From positions 62,001-126,000 of the forward strand of contig JAJOZX010007507.1 of NCBI GenBank assembly GCA_023014485.1: a stretch of DNA of 64,000 bases, in the 5' to 3' direction. Made by a program: the position numbers and the translations under genes. Shown piece by piece: positions 43,483-53,813 of the stretch (positions within the stretch are counted from its first letter, which is position 1; every line of letters starts with the position of its first letter). A model generated the notes under the pieces. That model did not search any database, was not told the DNA's origin, and saw only the letters and a program-made list of their open reading frames with translations. The stretch is from Bathynomus jamesi. Lineage: Eukaryota; Arthropoda; Malacostraca; Isopoda; Cirolanidae.

Positions 43483-44179
43483 ACTAAGCAATGTAACAAT
43501 AATGGCTTCCATAAAAAAATAATGTAAATACCTAATAACTGCCTTTTTTAAACATAAAGTTATGTTGATGCCTCTTTTTTTCATGGTTTCACCCAGCTAG
43601 ACAAGAATTGGTTCTTATAACTCAATTGGTAAGAATAAAGGAATAGGTTATTTTAATATACATATTAAAAGGCAAATTGTCTTAAAAATAGCAGACATTT
43701 TAGATCTCAGTGAGACAAATCTAATGGTACTTTTCTCAACACACTAGCTCAAACAGTTCCAAAGAAATGGTGCTCCAAAGTTTGGTGGAAAAAGGTACTT
43801 GGTCAAAATGGAGGTAGGTATAGTCCACTGAAATGGCTGTAGTGTCTATACTAACTTAATCAACACTAAAAATCTTGTTTTAGGTTAAGGTAGACATGTG
43901 TACCCAAAATTGGGTGAAAGGAGAAAAAAATCGGTTGTGACATCAAATGACTTACACAAAGGTCAAAAATAAGATCAACTTTTTTTTTTACCACTGAGGT
44001 AAAATATGAATAGAAACAAAGTTGTAGATCTGCTTAAAAGCTTTAAAGTAGTGTTTAAATGGTTTCTGTACGCGCAATAGGAGCTGAGATATTTCATGTT
44101 GAAATATGGTATGACCTTGGAAATTGACCTTTTTTTACAAAATTCGAATGGCCATATCTCCGGAACCATATGATCTAGA

Positions 44180-44360
44180 ACAGTGGTTGGCGAACTGGGG
44201 TACATTTAAAACTTTTGGGGGTAATGCGTGCGGTATGAGAGACACCATATGCAACAATTTTAAGAGCAATTGGCTTGTTTTTGTTTACTTTGAAGTCTGG
44301 GGGTAATTTCATTTTACTCAAATAGATTTTTGGGTAATACCCAAAAAAGTTCCCCGACCC
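44180..44360. mobile_element. Small MITE in the tail of copy 2
   Basis: ATGATCTAGA occurs on both sides (44170-44179 and 44361-44370) of a 181-bp stretch. The stretch begins ACAGTGGTTGGCGAAC and ends GTTCCCCGACCC, imperfect inverted ends of hAT style (CAGTGGTT...). The duplication could be 8 to 10 bp depending on where the end is set. Confidence 0.75.
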
Positions 44361-44759
44361 ATGATCTAGACTTCTAGAGTGTTGAAACAAGTGCCATTCT
44401 GTTTTTCTCACTGAGATCTATAAGTGTGCCAATTTTCAAAAACATTGGTGATGGTCACGTTTTTTCGACCCAAAATTCCATTGAACTGACATGGAATGAC
44501 CCAAAAGAAGTTTTTTGCATTATTAGATCACTTTTAGGGTTAGGTGTATTGTAAATAAAATTAGTTTTTAGCAACATTTTTTTAATTTATTTTATTTATC
44601 TTTTTTTTTAAAAGGTTTCTTAAACAACCTTCCAGAAAACCTCTTGTTACTAACCTATATAGGCTATACAAAGTGGTACTGTACCTGATAGAAATACCTT
44701 CTTTGAAGAAAAATTACAAGGAGAGTATATAACTGATTTTAATTTTACTCCAGTTGAAT

Positions 44760-45060
44760 GAAATTGCAATTCACCAGCTCCAGGTTAGATTCCTGGTGAT
44801 GGCAGGTGACATTTGGCTTACCCAGCTCTTTACCCTATACAAAAAAAATTGGTTGGTAGATAAATGGGGATTTTAGGTAGCCTATTGGTTATGACATTTG
44901 GCTGGTGATTGGGAGGCCATGAGATTGAGTCTGGGTGAGGACTTTGTAATTTCTGAGTGCCTGTGGTTATGGTTTGGATTAGGGATGAAAGTAATATCAG
45001 CTATTTTGAATACTGGGATTAGTGCCTTTTTTATCCAGTACCCTACCAGTTTTAATGCTG
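44760..45060 (+). repeat. Degenerate SINE-like repeats
   Basis: TTGGTTGGTAGATAAATGGG (about 44849) matches the middle of the SINE at 45106. A tRNA-like segment GTAGCCTATTGGTTATGACA to GAGATTGAGTCTGGGT (about 44877-44937) follows, with a weak box B. Probably two overlapping decayed copies. Confidence 0.6.
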
Positions 45061-45105
45061 GTATTCTATAGTACTGTGTGTGTTTGTGTATACACACACA
45101 CACAC

Positions 45106-45372
45106 CTTGGTGGTGTAGTGGTTTGCGTTGCTGACTACGAATCCATCGGCCCCGGGTTCGAGACCCAGTGACTGCAGCTGGTGCACAGCAAAACCCAGCT
45201 GTTTATCCTTGCACACAATAAAGAAAGTGATTGGTAGATAAATGGGTACCCTGGGTGGCCTAGACACTGGGCTGCTGGTGGGGCATGGTTCAGATTCCAC
45301 GTTAAACTGTAGGTCTTAGGTGGAGTGAAAAGCTTGACCTTTGTCAGAATGAACAATTCAGGCGGAAGCTGA
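45106..45372 (+). mobile_element. tRNA-derived SINE
   Basis: A Pol III internal promoter is visible: box A TGGTGTAGTGG (45111-45121) and a consensus box B GGTTCGAGACC (45155-45165), 33 bp apart. A tRNA-unrelated body follows (GATTGGTAGATAAATGGG, then GCATGGTTCAGATTCCACG, GTTAAACTGTAGGTCTTAGG) and an AT-rich end near 45372. Body segments recur at 32.13 kb, 44.85 kb and 48.97 kb, confirming a dispersed family. An intact tRNA cloverleaf cannot be formed, so it is not a tRNA gene. Confidence 0.88.
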
Positions 45373-45599
45373 ATTATATTATATATACTAAAGGTATATA
45401 TAATATATTTTAACTATGTACCCACCAGACATGGGGTCAATTACTGGGTTTCTATTACTATAACTTTTGATTCCTTCTATTTCTATTACTATTACTTTTG
45501 TATGTGGGGTACTTCACTCATTTGAAAAGGATCTTTGTCTATTTAAATGCAATTAGAAGCAGTGTGCTAACAAACAAACACTTTTTTTCAGACTCAACA
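45373..45599. other. Spacer with TATTACTATTAC-type simple sequence
   Basis: TTTCTATTACTATAACTTTT and TTTCTATTACTATTACTTTT (about 45450-45505) resemble the sequence at 47370-47480 beyond the reverse-strand LINE. The two could be the same simple-sequence repeat flanking that LINE. Confidence 0.4.
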
Positions 45600-46420
45600 G
45601 GTACAAACATCATACAAGAGGTTCATAGAAGATTAAGAGATAGTTGTCTGGAGCACTGACTAAGTAGGCCAGTGAATCGCTGTGTATAATGAACATACAA
45701 ATACAATGATCCAACCATGAGGTGGTGTGCCAACTATCACTAACATAAGTAAAGCTATCATTAGGAAGACTACATATGGATGAAAGGGTCAAGTTATTAT
45801 CTTCACAGAAGGCTTTTAAGTGGTTGCTAAACAAAGAATTATCATTAAGCACATTAGCATTAAAGTCACCAATAATAGCTACACATGTTGTATCAGACTT
45901 ATCAATAATACTGCTGACCTGCCCAATTTAATGAGGTTATCATCTTCATTATCAACTGCCAGAAAAGGCATATAGATACACAGAATTACAAATTTTTTAT
46001 TGTCTACATGAATTTCTATTTCAGTTAGCCAATTCAAACTAAGTTTTAATTCACTAATATATTTCCCATATCCCAACCTCCTTAGAATAGCTACCTCACC
46101 AGGTGGGTGGGGTGGCCTGCAAGATCATCATCTTGTTTATTTCTGGTGGCTTCCCCTATCCCATGAAAGTTACTGGACAGGCTATTCAGGTCCTTTAACC
46201 CTTTAAGGACTGACGGTACAAATTGCTAACGTTTCAAATATACGCATTCATAACTTAACCCTACGAAACATTCAGGACTTAAAGGGTTAAGTCCTGTTTC
46301 CTGTAGACAGAGAATATCAGCATCCTTTAACAGCTTATCAATTATGATCTGCCTGTGTTTGCTGTTATTGCCTAAGCTTAGGCCTCTCCAGTTGCAAGAT
46401 ATTACCTTGAATGTTGCAAT
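45600..46420 (-). pseudogene. Endonuclease of a second LINE type (CR1/L2-like), reverse strand
   Basis: Reading the minus strand from about 46410: SCNWRGLSLGNNSKHRQIII, then DADILCLQETGLN (metal-binding Glu) interrupted by a small MITE, LVILCIYMPF-like core (46076-45879, KKFVILCIYMPFLA), and MLNDNSLFSNHLKAFCEDNN with SFTYVSDSWHTTSWLDHCIC (45852-45610), matching the last third of EEP endonucleases in CR1-like LINEs. No reverse transcriptase follows at lower coordinates. Frameshifts are numerous. Confidence 0.75.
46195..46290. mobile_element. TTAA-flanked MITE (piggyBac-type), copy A
   Basis: TTAA at 46195-46198 and 46287-46290 encloses inverted ends CCCTTTAAGGACTGA and TCAGGACTTAAAGGG. It interrupts the LINE endonuclease near the LQET motif. 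TTAA targets with CCC ends are the signature of piggyBac elements. Confidence 0.85.
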
Positions 46421-47170
46421 TAGGAAGATGCAGGAGTTCTGCCAGCCATCTCTACATGTTGAATTCCACTTATACCAGGCACAGCAGTTACAGCATTAGA
46501 CCCAGCTGGATTTTCCTCCACAGTATGATGCATGATGTCTCCATAATTACCCTCTTCAGCACTTGCGAGAGGAGCTGCAGGTGTTTTTCTTCCCTTCTTC
46601 TCATAGAACTGCCATACTACTGAATCCATAAATACCCCTGGATCATCACAGACTGCTGTTACTTGAAAGGAACTGTACGTAGCCCATCTGGAGTCAATTT
46701 TCCTACATGTAACCTTGAAGGTTCACTTTATCTTCCACAAATGCCTGCAGCTCCTCAGCCATAAGATCAGGTCAACATCTTGAGATGATGAAAATGTTTG
46801 CAGTCTTTGTTAGTACAGCCATCATACGATCTGTTTTGGCAGCCCCTATGATACCCCGCCATTCTCTGCCAGCCTTTGCCACAGGCTGACTCCCTCTAGC
46901 TGGTGCATGAGTGGGCCCAGACCTCCTTGAGGGATCACCACCATTAGCACTGCAGTGGTTACAGTTCTCGGAGGGGTTGCTCGCTTCCAGCCCCTCCTTA
47001 CCACCATTGTCCAAGATGCATTCTCAGCATCCTGATTCACCAAGGCCCTTTGCGGGGTACCTGTGTGAGATGGTACTGAGCTGGTGATGTAGCAGTGTCT
47101 GGATTCAGGGATCCAGAATGAGGCTGAGAGGCAGAGGGCTCTGCACTCACGGATCCAGGATGAGGCTCAG
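46421..47170 (-). pseudogene. ORF1 of the reverse-strand LINE
   Basis: Minus-strand frames 47014-46772 and 46629-46420 read GREWRGIIGAAKTDRMMAVL then TKTANIFIISRC, KIDSRWATYSSFQVTAVCDD and PGVFMDSVVWQFYEKKGRKT. This pattern is known from ORF1 proteins of CR1/Nimb-like LINEs, preceding the endonuclease ORF, consistent with its position. A Cys/His cluster (ENCNHCSANGGD) lies N-terminal. Frameshift near 46770. Confidence 0.65.
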
Positions 47171-47490
47171 TGGCAGCCAGATCACAAATATTTGTTTCAA
47201 CTAAATCATTACAATTTCAGAGACTGTAGGTCTTGATAAATTTTACTTTATTGAAGGAAAAATTTTCCACAATATTAGTTCATGTACATGTTTGTTTTAG
47301 TTTAGAGTAGATTTAGTTCATTTTTCAGTTCTTTGTTCACACAATATGTCCATTGCCACTGTAATAGAAAAGTAATAGACTATTATCTATTACTTTGCTT
47401 TCTATTACTATTACAGCCAAAAAATTATGATCTATTACTCTTACTGTTACTTGAAAAATCCTGTAATAGTTTATTACTATTACCCATGTT
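47171..47490. other. Spacer with TAATAG-type simple sequence
   Basis: No gene. 47360-47480 consists of degenerate TATTACTATTAC/TAATAG units leading into the CA microsatellite. Confidence 0.5.
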
Positions 47491-47494
47491 CTGG

Positions 47495-47542
<48 letters not shown>

Positions 47543-47640
47543 ACAAGATTACACACAGACACACAGACACACAAGATTACACATAGACACACAAGATTAC
47601 ACATAGACACACAAGATTAAGAGATAGCTACACATAAGAT
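47495..47640. repeat. CA microsatellite and derived 20-bp minisatellite
   Basis: CA run at 47495-47535, then four variants of GACACACAAGATTACACATA to about 47640. The minisatellite unit appears to have grown out of the CA tract. Confidence 0.9.
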
Positions 47641-47789
47641 TAAGGACTTAAGGAGTGAAAATGACAGGTTTTTTAATTTTTTATTTGTGAAAAGAAACAC
47701 AAAAATAAATGTTTTATATATAAATTATTTTATAAAAAATGTTTTTTTTATATGAAAATTTTATTTATGATGATTTTTGGAAGTAATTT

Positions 47790-48268
47790 TTAAAGAAAGA
47801 GAGCATTTAAGGATTCTTCAGCTATTGGATCTCAAATTTGTAAGAAATATATAATCCAGCAGCAGAAAATGTTCTTTCAGATTCAACAGTTGGATGTGGC
47901 TTGTCATATTTATTAATTTTTAAATTATCTTGAATAAATCCACTTTTGGCAATAGAATATTGAAACTAAATCCATCCACACGGACAAGTTTTGAAATTTC
48001 TTCCTTAATAGATTTCTCAGTGATAAAACCATCCAAAGTTGTTTTTACTTTTATTTGGATTATTTTCCGTCTTCTTAATGGCAGTTTTATGAATTGCTCT
48101 TAAATGAATGACCATTCCAGTAGTTGAACCTCCACCACAGTTAATAACATTTTCACATTTAGTGCATTCTGCTTCATCTTTATTCTTCTTTTCAAAATAT
48201 GGTAAATATTTACTATTACACCCGTCTCTGGTAGAAAGTTTTAAAAGCTGGTTTTCAATGTTCTTCAA
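47790..48268 (-). pseudogene. Internally deleted hAT transposase (BED finger joined to C-terminus)
   Basis: The minus-strand frame from 48268 includes a BED-type zinc finger: AECTKCENVINCGGGSTTGM followed by VIHLRAIHK (C-x2-C ... H-x4-H). It continues in a new frame with TLDGFITEKSIKEEISKLVR and VDGFSFN, the segment after the BED finger in hAT proteins. It then jumps to YDKPHPTVESERTFSAAGLY, the C-terminal dimerisation motif (family consensus SERxFSAAG). The whole catalytic centre is therefore deleted. No terminal repeats were identified. Confidence 0.85.
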
Positions 48269-48349
48269 TGTGCTGAATTAAAAAATGAAACATTTCTGTC
48301 GCAAATGATTTGTTAGAGTTATTGAAGCTTAAAGCTTTTAAAACTTTCT

Positions 48350-48440
48350 ACCCTTTTTTTTTTTACCCGGTTTTTTTACCCCCTTTTTACCACTTTTTTA
48401 CCATTTTTTTTTTTTACCAATTTTTTTTTTACCTTTTTTT
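48350..48440. repeat. T-tract/ACC low-complexity repeat
   Basis: Runs of 5-13 T separated by ACC or ACCC, at least eight times. Confidence 0.85.
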
Positions 48441-48449
48441 ACATTTTTA

Positions 48450-48605
48450 CCTGGGGGACCCCCAGTGGGAACCAGGAGTTTTTGGGTGGGGATAATCGCA
48501 AAAACGAGTGGTTTCTGAAGATTTTGAAAGTCAGATTAATACAAAACACATCAAAAAACATAGGAAAAACGTAAATTTCACCTTCAAAATTGCCTGAACC
48601 TAAAA
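48450..48605 (-). repeat. Dispersed repeat also present at 32.0 kb
   Basis: The reverse complement of 48500-48600 (GAAGGTGAAATTTACGTTTT, TTTTTGATGTGTTTTGTATT, AATCTGACTTTCAAAATC) aligns with 32020-32110. The similarity is about 80 percent by eye over 100 bp. Confidence 0.75.
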
Positions 48606-48954
48606 CAACCTAAGCAAACCTAGCCTAACCTAAAAATCACAATGCTGTCTTTTCTTAGTCTTGGGAACCGGGTAACACTTATGGTACCATCACACTTTCT
48701 GTTCCCCATGAAGAGTACAATCCAAGTCACAATGAGGACATTTCACCACTTGAAAAAAAGGGGCAAAAGAAAACCCTTAAAAAAGTTTTTAATTGATGTT
48801 TTTTCTTCACTTAACGACAACCTGCAACCATTCAATCAGTTATAAATAGACTAAAGAATGTGTGGTTAATAATACCAAAAAACTGGTACTGAAAGCCCTA
48901 TGATTGGTATTACCATACTTTTTTGAAACAATATTGGTTTTAATACTGGTTTTC

Positions 48955-49065
48955 ATCCCTAGTTTGGATTCTATGTTAAACTGTAGGTCTAAGGTGGGAC
49001 AGCAAGTTTGACCATCAGAATGAACAACTCACTCAGAAGCTTATATATTACTGTATGTCTGAGGA
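48955..49065 (+). repeat. SINE 3' fragment
   Basis: GTTAAACTGTAGGTCTAAGG and CAGAATGAACAACTCA match the 3' half of the SINE at 45106-45372. The tRNA-like head is missing. Confidence 0.75.
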
Positions 49066-49411
49066 CATAAGGCATATTGTATATAGCTATATTTTATTGT
49101 AGGCTTATTAGCTTTTAGGGTACTTAACCACTTGGTGTACATAGCCTTGTATTCCTTATTAGGTCCAGGTCCTATTTGCGGAACATATTTCTACACATTT
49201 AGATTAAGGTTTACTTAGTTGAGATTGTAACTAGCTGTTGGCCTTTTGTTGGTTGTATAGCCTAGTTACAATTTGATTAATGTATTGTAGTATAGGCTAT
49301 TTTTTTTTTTTTTAAATTGTGTATTTGGTGATGCAGCTTAGGACTGGTCCAGAATCCCAGATATGCTTGTTTTACACAGTTGTCACAGCAGTTTGTCAAA
49401 AATTCACAGTA

Positions 49412-49412
<1 letters not shown>

Positions 49413-49472
<60 letters not shown>
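49413..49472. repeat. TA microsatellite
   Basis: About 30 TA units, followed by imperfect ATACATACATA and TATACTGTATATA. Confidence 0.95.
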
Positions 49473-49474
<2 letters not shown>

Positions 49475-50149
49475 CATACATATACTGTATATATATATTT
49501 GTATATCCTAGTTCACAAAATTGAACCAGTCCAGACCATTTTGTTTGAAGTCCAGTCCAGTTGTATCATTAATTTCAGTATATGAAGGGAAGTTTTCAAT
49601 GGGGAATGGAATTTGGTGTTTTAAGGTTTTGTGGAGCTACTATTTATTTTTTGCATCCTCCCACTTCTGAGGGTCAAGGGACCTAGGCTTAAGTGATGTA
49701 CCACCCATGATTGGTCATTTCTTTATGGAGTTAATAAGTTTCTTCCCAAGCTTATATTTTCTGTGAATGGAAAACATGGTGTCCTTTCATTTTATGTATT
49801 ACACAGTTACAAATTTCACTTGGTAAATAGTATGACTGTAAAGTTGTGATTGAAACAAGTTGTTGAAGGATGAGGAATGGTCCAATCAATGAATTGAAGG
49901 TACAATACAAAAATAAGATTTTGTAAAATTTTTGGCATGTTTTCTATATACAGTATTTTTATTTTTCATTCCAGCATTTGAACAGAATCTTTTGCGAAGG
50001 CTGAGCCTTATGTGCTTCATGAGACCTTACTGAGTGTATTGTGTTGAATTTTTTTTAATTTGTTTTGCCTACTTTATTTTTTCTTAAAGTATAAATAAAT
50101 ATAATTTAATAATCTAGTGGAAGAAATTATTGTAAATTTGTGATTAAAC

Positions 50150-50326
50150 ATGGCTTTCCCTCCATCAAATAGTGCAGTTCGCACTCTTGCTTTAGAGTAT
50201 AGAAGCCTACAAGATGAACCAGTTGAAGGCTTCTGTGTCAAGTTACTCAATGATGACAATCTCTTTGAATGGGAGGTAGCAATATTTGGCCCACCAGACA
50301 CGCTTTATGAAGGAGGTTACTTCAAG
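50150..50326 (+). CDS. UBE2R2: UBE2R/CDC34-class ubiquitin-conjugating enzyme, first coding exon
   Basis: ATG 50150 opens a 59-codon exon ending in phase 0 at a GTAAGG donor (50327). The translation (MAFPPSNSAVRTLALEYRSL, then EEP-like DEPVEGFCVKLLNDDNLFEW, EVAIFGPPDTLYEGGYFK) matches the N-terminal helix and first strands of the UBC fold. EVAIFGPPxTxYEGGYFK is diagnostic of CDC34/UBE2R. These E2s charge ubiquitin for cullin-RING ligases in nucleus and cytosol. The catalytic cysteine and acidic C-terminal tail lie in later exons, not found in the remaining 13.7 kb of the window. The frame has no defect. UBE2R1 versus UBE2R2 cannot be decided from this exon. It could in principle be a lone exon remnant. 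Confidence 0.9.
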
Positions 50327-50492
50327 GTAAGGAACTAAAAATATTAATAGTTATTACAGTCTCAGTTGTCCATTAATGTACAGTATTGCTTAGATGTAGT
50401 GGATGCCTCTTCTTTGGAATACCTAAGGTACAGTGGTAATGAGGATCTTTGGTAGGGCAAATTAGCTACTGTATGCTTACCCATACTGTCAT

Positions 50493-50755
50493 TTAACCCT
50501 TTAAGGATGAGTTTGCAGCATATGCAGTCACTCTTGTTACAAGAATGTATGGTTTTTTTATTATTCAAAACTAAATATTTTAGTAACTACTAACTAGTCA
50601 CTGAAATGATACACATTTTGGGTTCCTTTCCCAACAACTAAATGACATCTATATATAAACATGTAGAAACATTTATAGAAACAAGGCATTGTAAGTACAA
50701 TTTATATTATTATTTCTGGTGGACCTTAAGGTACCATCCATCATTAAAGGGTTAA
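50493..50755. mobile_element. TTAA-flanked MITE (piggyBac-type), copy B
   Basis: TTAA at 50493-50496 and 50752-50755, with inverted ends CCCTTTAAGGATG and CATTAAAGGG (gapped pairing). 263 bp, just inside the first intron of the UBE2R gene. Non-coding. Confidence 0.75.
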
Positions 50756-50869
50756 ATAAACCCCTCTTTTACTGTCCTCATAAGCCTGTTAAATTATGAC
50801 CCTGCCCAAATAAGTTCGGAGAAGCCATGCTGAATTGCGCTTGTTCATCCATTACTCTTTAGTGTCCAT

Positions 50870-51110
50870 GTTGTGACATCTGAACTGCTGAATGTAAATC
50901 AATGAAATTTCACTCTCATATGGATCATCAGAAGATGAAGTGCCTTGAGCAAGAATCGGGTTCCTGTACCAAAGGTCAAGGTCACAAATTAGAGATCAAA
51001 GGTCAATAGACCTTTTTTGAGCTGCTCAACATAAATTGGTGAAACTTCATGGTTGTATAATCACAAGATGTGAAGAAGAATCAGGTTCTTGCACCATAGA
51101 TGGTTACAAA
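50870..51110. repeat. Two-unit diverged tandem repeat rich in AGGTCA
   Basis: GAACTGCTGAATGTAAATCA...AAGAATCGGGTTCCTGTACC (50880-50970) is repeated as GAGCTGCTCAACATAAATTG...AAGAATCAGGTTCTTGCACC (51017-51100). The segment between them has several AGGTCA hexamers. Confidence 0.7.
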
Positions 51111-51505
51111 CAGGGCCTATCAGAGGTGGGGGACTAGGAGGGCCATTTGGCCTGGGCCTCAAACTTAAGGGGGTTCTCAAATTTAGAAACTTTCAGGTTT
51201 GAATATAATGTTTTGCACTGAAAGTAATAATTGGTTTAGCTATGGGCCTCATAAGCTGGAAGTGGCCCGGCCTATCTGGACCTCTGAGAGGACCTGGTTA
51301 CAAATATAGGCCTATTTCTTTATAGACTTGGTCTGTTGCAGGCATTTGAAACCCTCATATTTCTGGTAGGCCTAATTAATTTTAACCCAAAGAAACCCAG
51401 CATGGCCTATTATAATAATACATTTGTTTTTTCTGGAAATGGTTTTTTATTGTTTTATTGTACACAAGTTAACTTTTGCTATTGTTCAGTATGGTAACAA
51501 TAAAT

Positions 51506-51796
51506 AGGGTTGCCAGATTTTTCTGGTTTTTTTTTTTTAAGACCAAATTTTTTTTCAAATTGAAACGATTTCTTAAATGGTTACAACAAACAAAATTAGA
51601 AAAATTTTATTACAATAATATTTAACAATTAAACATTGTGAATAAATTGAAATTATTATACATAATATTGAAATTCTAAATAAATTCATCCCTAAAAAAT
51701 TTGCTTAAAAAATATTTTTTGCAGGACACTTTAAACGCGAGATTTTTTTATCAAATGTGGGACTGTCCCATAAAATATGGGACATCTGGCAACCCT
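51506..51796. mobile_element. MITE with 10-bp target duplication
   Basis: Inverted ends AGGGTTGCCAGAT and ATCTGGCAACCCT enclose 291 bp. The identical 10-mer AACAATAAAT flanks it (51496-51505 and 51797-51806). Near the right end GGGACTGTCCCATAAAATAT forms a small palindrome. There is no coding capacity. The duplication is longer than the 8 bp of hAT elements, so it may be Mutator-like, or a hAT with chance extension. Confidence 0.88.
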
Positions 51797-53480
51797 AACA
51801 ATAAATTGTTTAATTCAACCTAACCATAAATGTAATTTTTAGTATGGGGTTACATAAACCTAATGCTAGGTGCTGCGTGTGCAGTCCCACACTGGCTGTC
51901 TAGTGTTAAAAATGAAAAAATGTAGTTAGCTTGTCTTCCTTTCTTACTTACCAAATTTTTTTCATGTGCATTCTCAGTAATTCTGAGGTTTCTTTTATGG
52001 CTTGCCAAACAGTGATATGTAGGTCCTTGTGAGCTTGGATTAGGGCCTACAGTAAGGTGGAAGGTGTATGTGCATTTACTCAAATGACCAAGAAGACACG
52101 TACACACATTTTTTGTATTGGACAGTTGGAATAGGCTACAAGGCTACATTAAATAGTTGGGTCATTTGGGTCAAGGCCTTCCAAAATATGTTAAGACATA
52201 GCTACACCATATAGAATAATTTTAAAAGGAATGTACTTGAAGCAAGAATGTTTGGCTTGCCTTTGCAAATGAAAAATGCTGTTTATTCTACTATTATCTG
52301 TTAGACAATATGACTAATGATTTTTGTCTTAAAGAGGAGGATAAGGCCATACATGTAGTGTACAACTTACATTTAATCTTTTAAGACCTTGTTTGGATGG
52401 TAATACCTCAATGAAACTTCATCTGTTGATGGATTTAGTTATCCAAAACCCTTCATTTGCATGGTAAATTATAAGGCAACTTTTTTAATTAGATTACTGT
52501 GTGCGTGCGTGCGTGCGTGTGCATGCTGCATACCCAGAAACCTGAATTTGCAATTTTTATTTTAGATATACCAACACTGGTTAATGGTAACCTTTAGAGG
52601 AGACCTAATATATAAAGTCTGGAATACATTATTATTTCATTAACAACAATAGATTAAGGTTGGCATTAATGGGCCCAACCCTGTTTTTCCCACCTTTTTT
52701 TTTTAACACGCTTTAAAAAATGCAGCATTTTCCCCACTTGGTAGGTTTTTTCAAAATTACTCTATAGTTCACTCACATCCTAACAATGTACAGTTCTAAG
52801 CACAACACTAACACTCCAAGCCATTACTGTAATACTCATGGTAAGATTTATTGACAAAATCTTATTGTAGAAGAGAAATTGGTGAGTATATAATATAAAG
52901 AACCTTCAAACCTTTATTTAATCTTGCAAATAATGAAACAAATTTGTGTGAAACAAGGCCTTTTATTTTGTTATAGCTAAACAAAATCTGTAAAATTCTT
53001 TTAAATACTCTAGCTAAATCAGATAGAATAATTTGAAATACTAGTGAGATCAAAAACATTACAGAAGCTTAAGTCTTCGGTAAGTTAGAAAAGTGATAAA
53101 CAAAAATAAATATTTTATTTCAAGTCTTAACTGATACAATATGATGTCTGCACCATTCATGAGATCAAGCACTAGATAAAAAACTTGTATATCCAAGTAT
53201 TCCACATAGCTATAATAACTTACAATAGGTATTCATTAGATTAAAAAACAAACGCTTTATATCATTGGCTAATTGAAGAAGTAATACATATCCATACCAG
53301 GTTACTAACGCAAATCAGCAACAAAATGAAAAAATTGAGTCTGTAATTAAACCTAGGCAGTAACTTTTAGTTTTCAGATTCATAAGGCATAGCCAAGCGA
53401 AGCTGCTTATGTATTAGTGTGTTTTAATTCTCTATTTTGAAAAACCCAGATTTCCCTGGGTTTTTTTTTTTCAGGTTTTA
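51797..53480. other. Spacer, intron of UBE2R or intergenic; no gene seen
   Basis: AT-rich. A short TGCG tetranucleotide run (about 52499-52520). No exon matching the rest of the E2 enzyme was recognised. Confidence 0.5.
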
Positions 53481-53482
53481 TA

Positions 53483-53603
53483 CAGGGTGTGTCTAAATTA
53501 TGTTAACACTTCTATAGAAGATTTTTCCATAGAAGTGTTATAATATATAACACCTCTATGGAAAGTATTCTTCCAAGAAGTAACATAATTTAGATACACC
53601 CTG
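53483..53603. mobile_element. Tc1/mariner-type MITE (121 bp)
   Basis: Ends CAGGGTGTGTCTAAATTATG and, reversed, CAGGGTGTATCTAAATTATG, with TA at 53481-53482 and 53604-53605. The interior contains CACTTCTATAGAAG and CATAGAAGTG fold-back pieces. The whole element folds into a near-complete hairpin. Confidence 0.93.
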
Positions 53604-53813
53604 TATAAAAAGATGAAAAAACCCAGGTGGGTTGGGCTTTTTTCTAAAAAAAGTGGGGGTTTTGACAACCCTTCAATAGATATAATAAAGTACTTGCGAG
53701 TTTAGATGGAGACATTGTTTGTACCATGGTTGGGAACTCTATCGAGGCATTCCATGTCAAGTGTACACACCTTATGTCAGGTCATCTCGCAGATTCCCCC
53801 CCTCCCCCAAAAA

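Larger units (their letters stand above)
42524..44502 (+). mobile_element. Copy 2 of the DGCAGQYKN-type family
   Basis: Begins with an exon after TTTTTCTTTTTAG and ends with ACTGACATGGAATGACCC at about 44485-44502, the same terminal motif that closes copy 1. The coding part stops after the GTHSVC motif, so the catalytic two thirds are deleted. The 3' region resembles that of copy 1 in character (GACCTT-containing sequence) and contains a small insertion at 44180-44360. Confidence 0.6.
48269..50149. other. Spacer with low-complexity DNA and repeats, no gene
   Basis: Contains a T-rich tract punctuated by ACC (48350-48440), the dispersed repeat shared with 32.0 kb (48450-48600), a SINE tail at about 48955-49060 and a TA microsatellite (49413-49472). 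TTTTCATTCCAG at about 49965-49975 could be an acceptor for a 5' UTR exon of the UBE2R gene, but nothing confirms it. Confidence 0.5.

Noticed and set aside
45106..45180. tRNA gene
   Set aside because: Box A and box B are good, but no acceptor stem pairing or intact cloverleaf is visible, and the segment continues into a repeated SINE body.
44882..45356. Overlapping minus-strand frames of 73-82 codons
   Set aside because: They are antisense readings of SINE sequence without independent support.
47425..47620. Cysteine/valine-rich or Thr/His-rich small proteins from the CA repeat
   Set aside because: All frames through the CA/GT tract are trivially open; composition is the repeat itself.
47495..47640. 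CRISPR-like array (regular CACACAAGATTACACATA units)
   Set aside because: Units are adjacent with no unique spacers and grade into a CA microsatellite; the genome is eukaryotic.
48310..48495. Phe/Tyr-rich 61-codon membrane-like protein
   Set aside because: Encoded by the T-tract/ACC low-complexity repeat; no start context or conservation.
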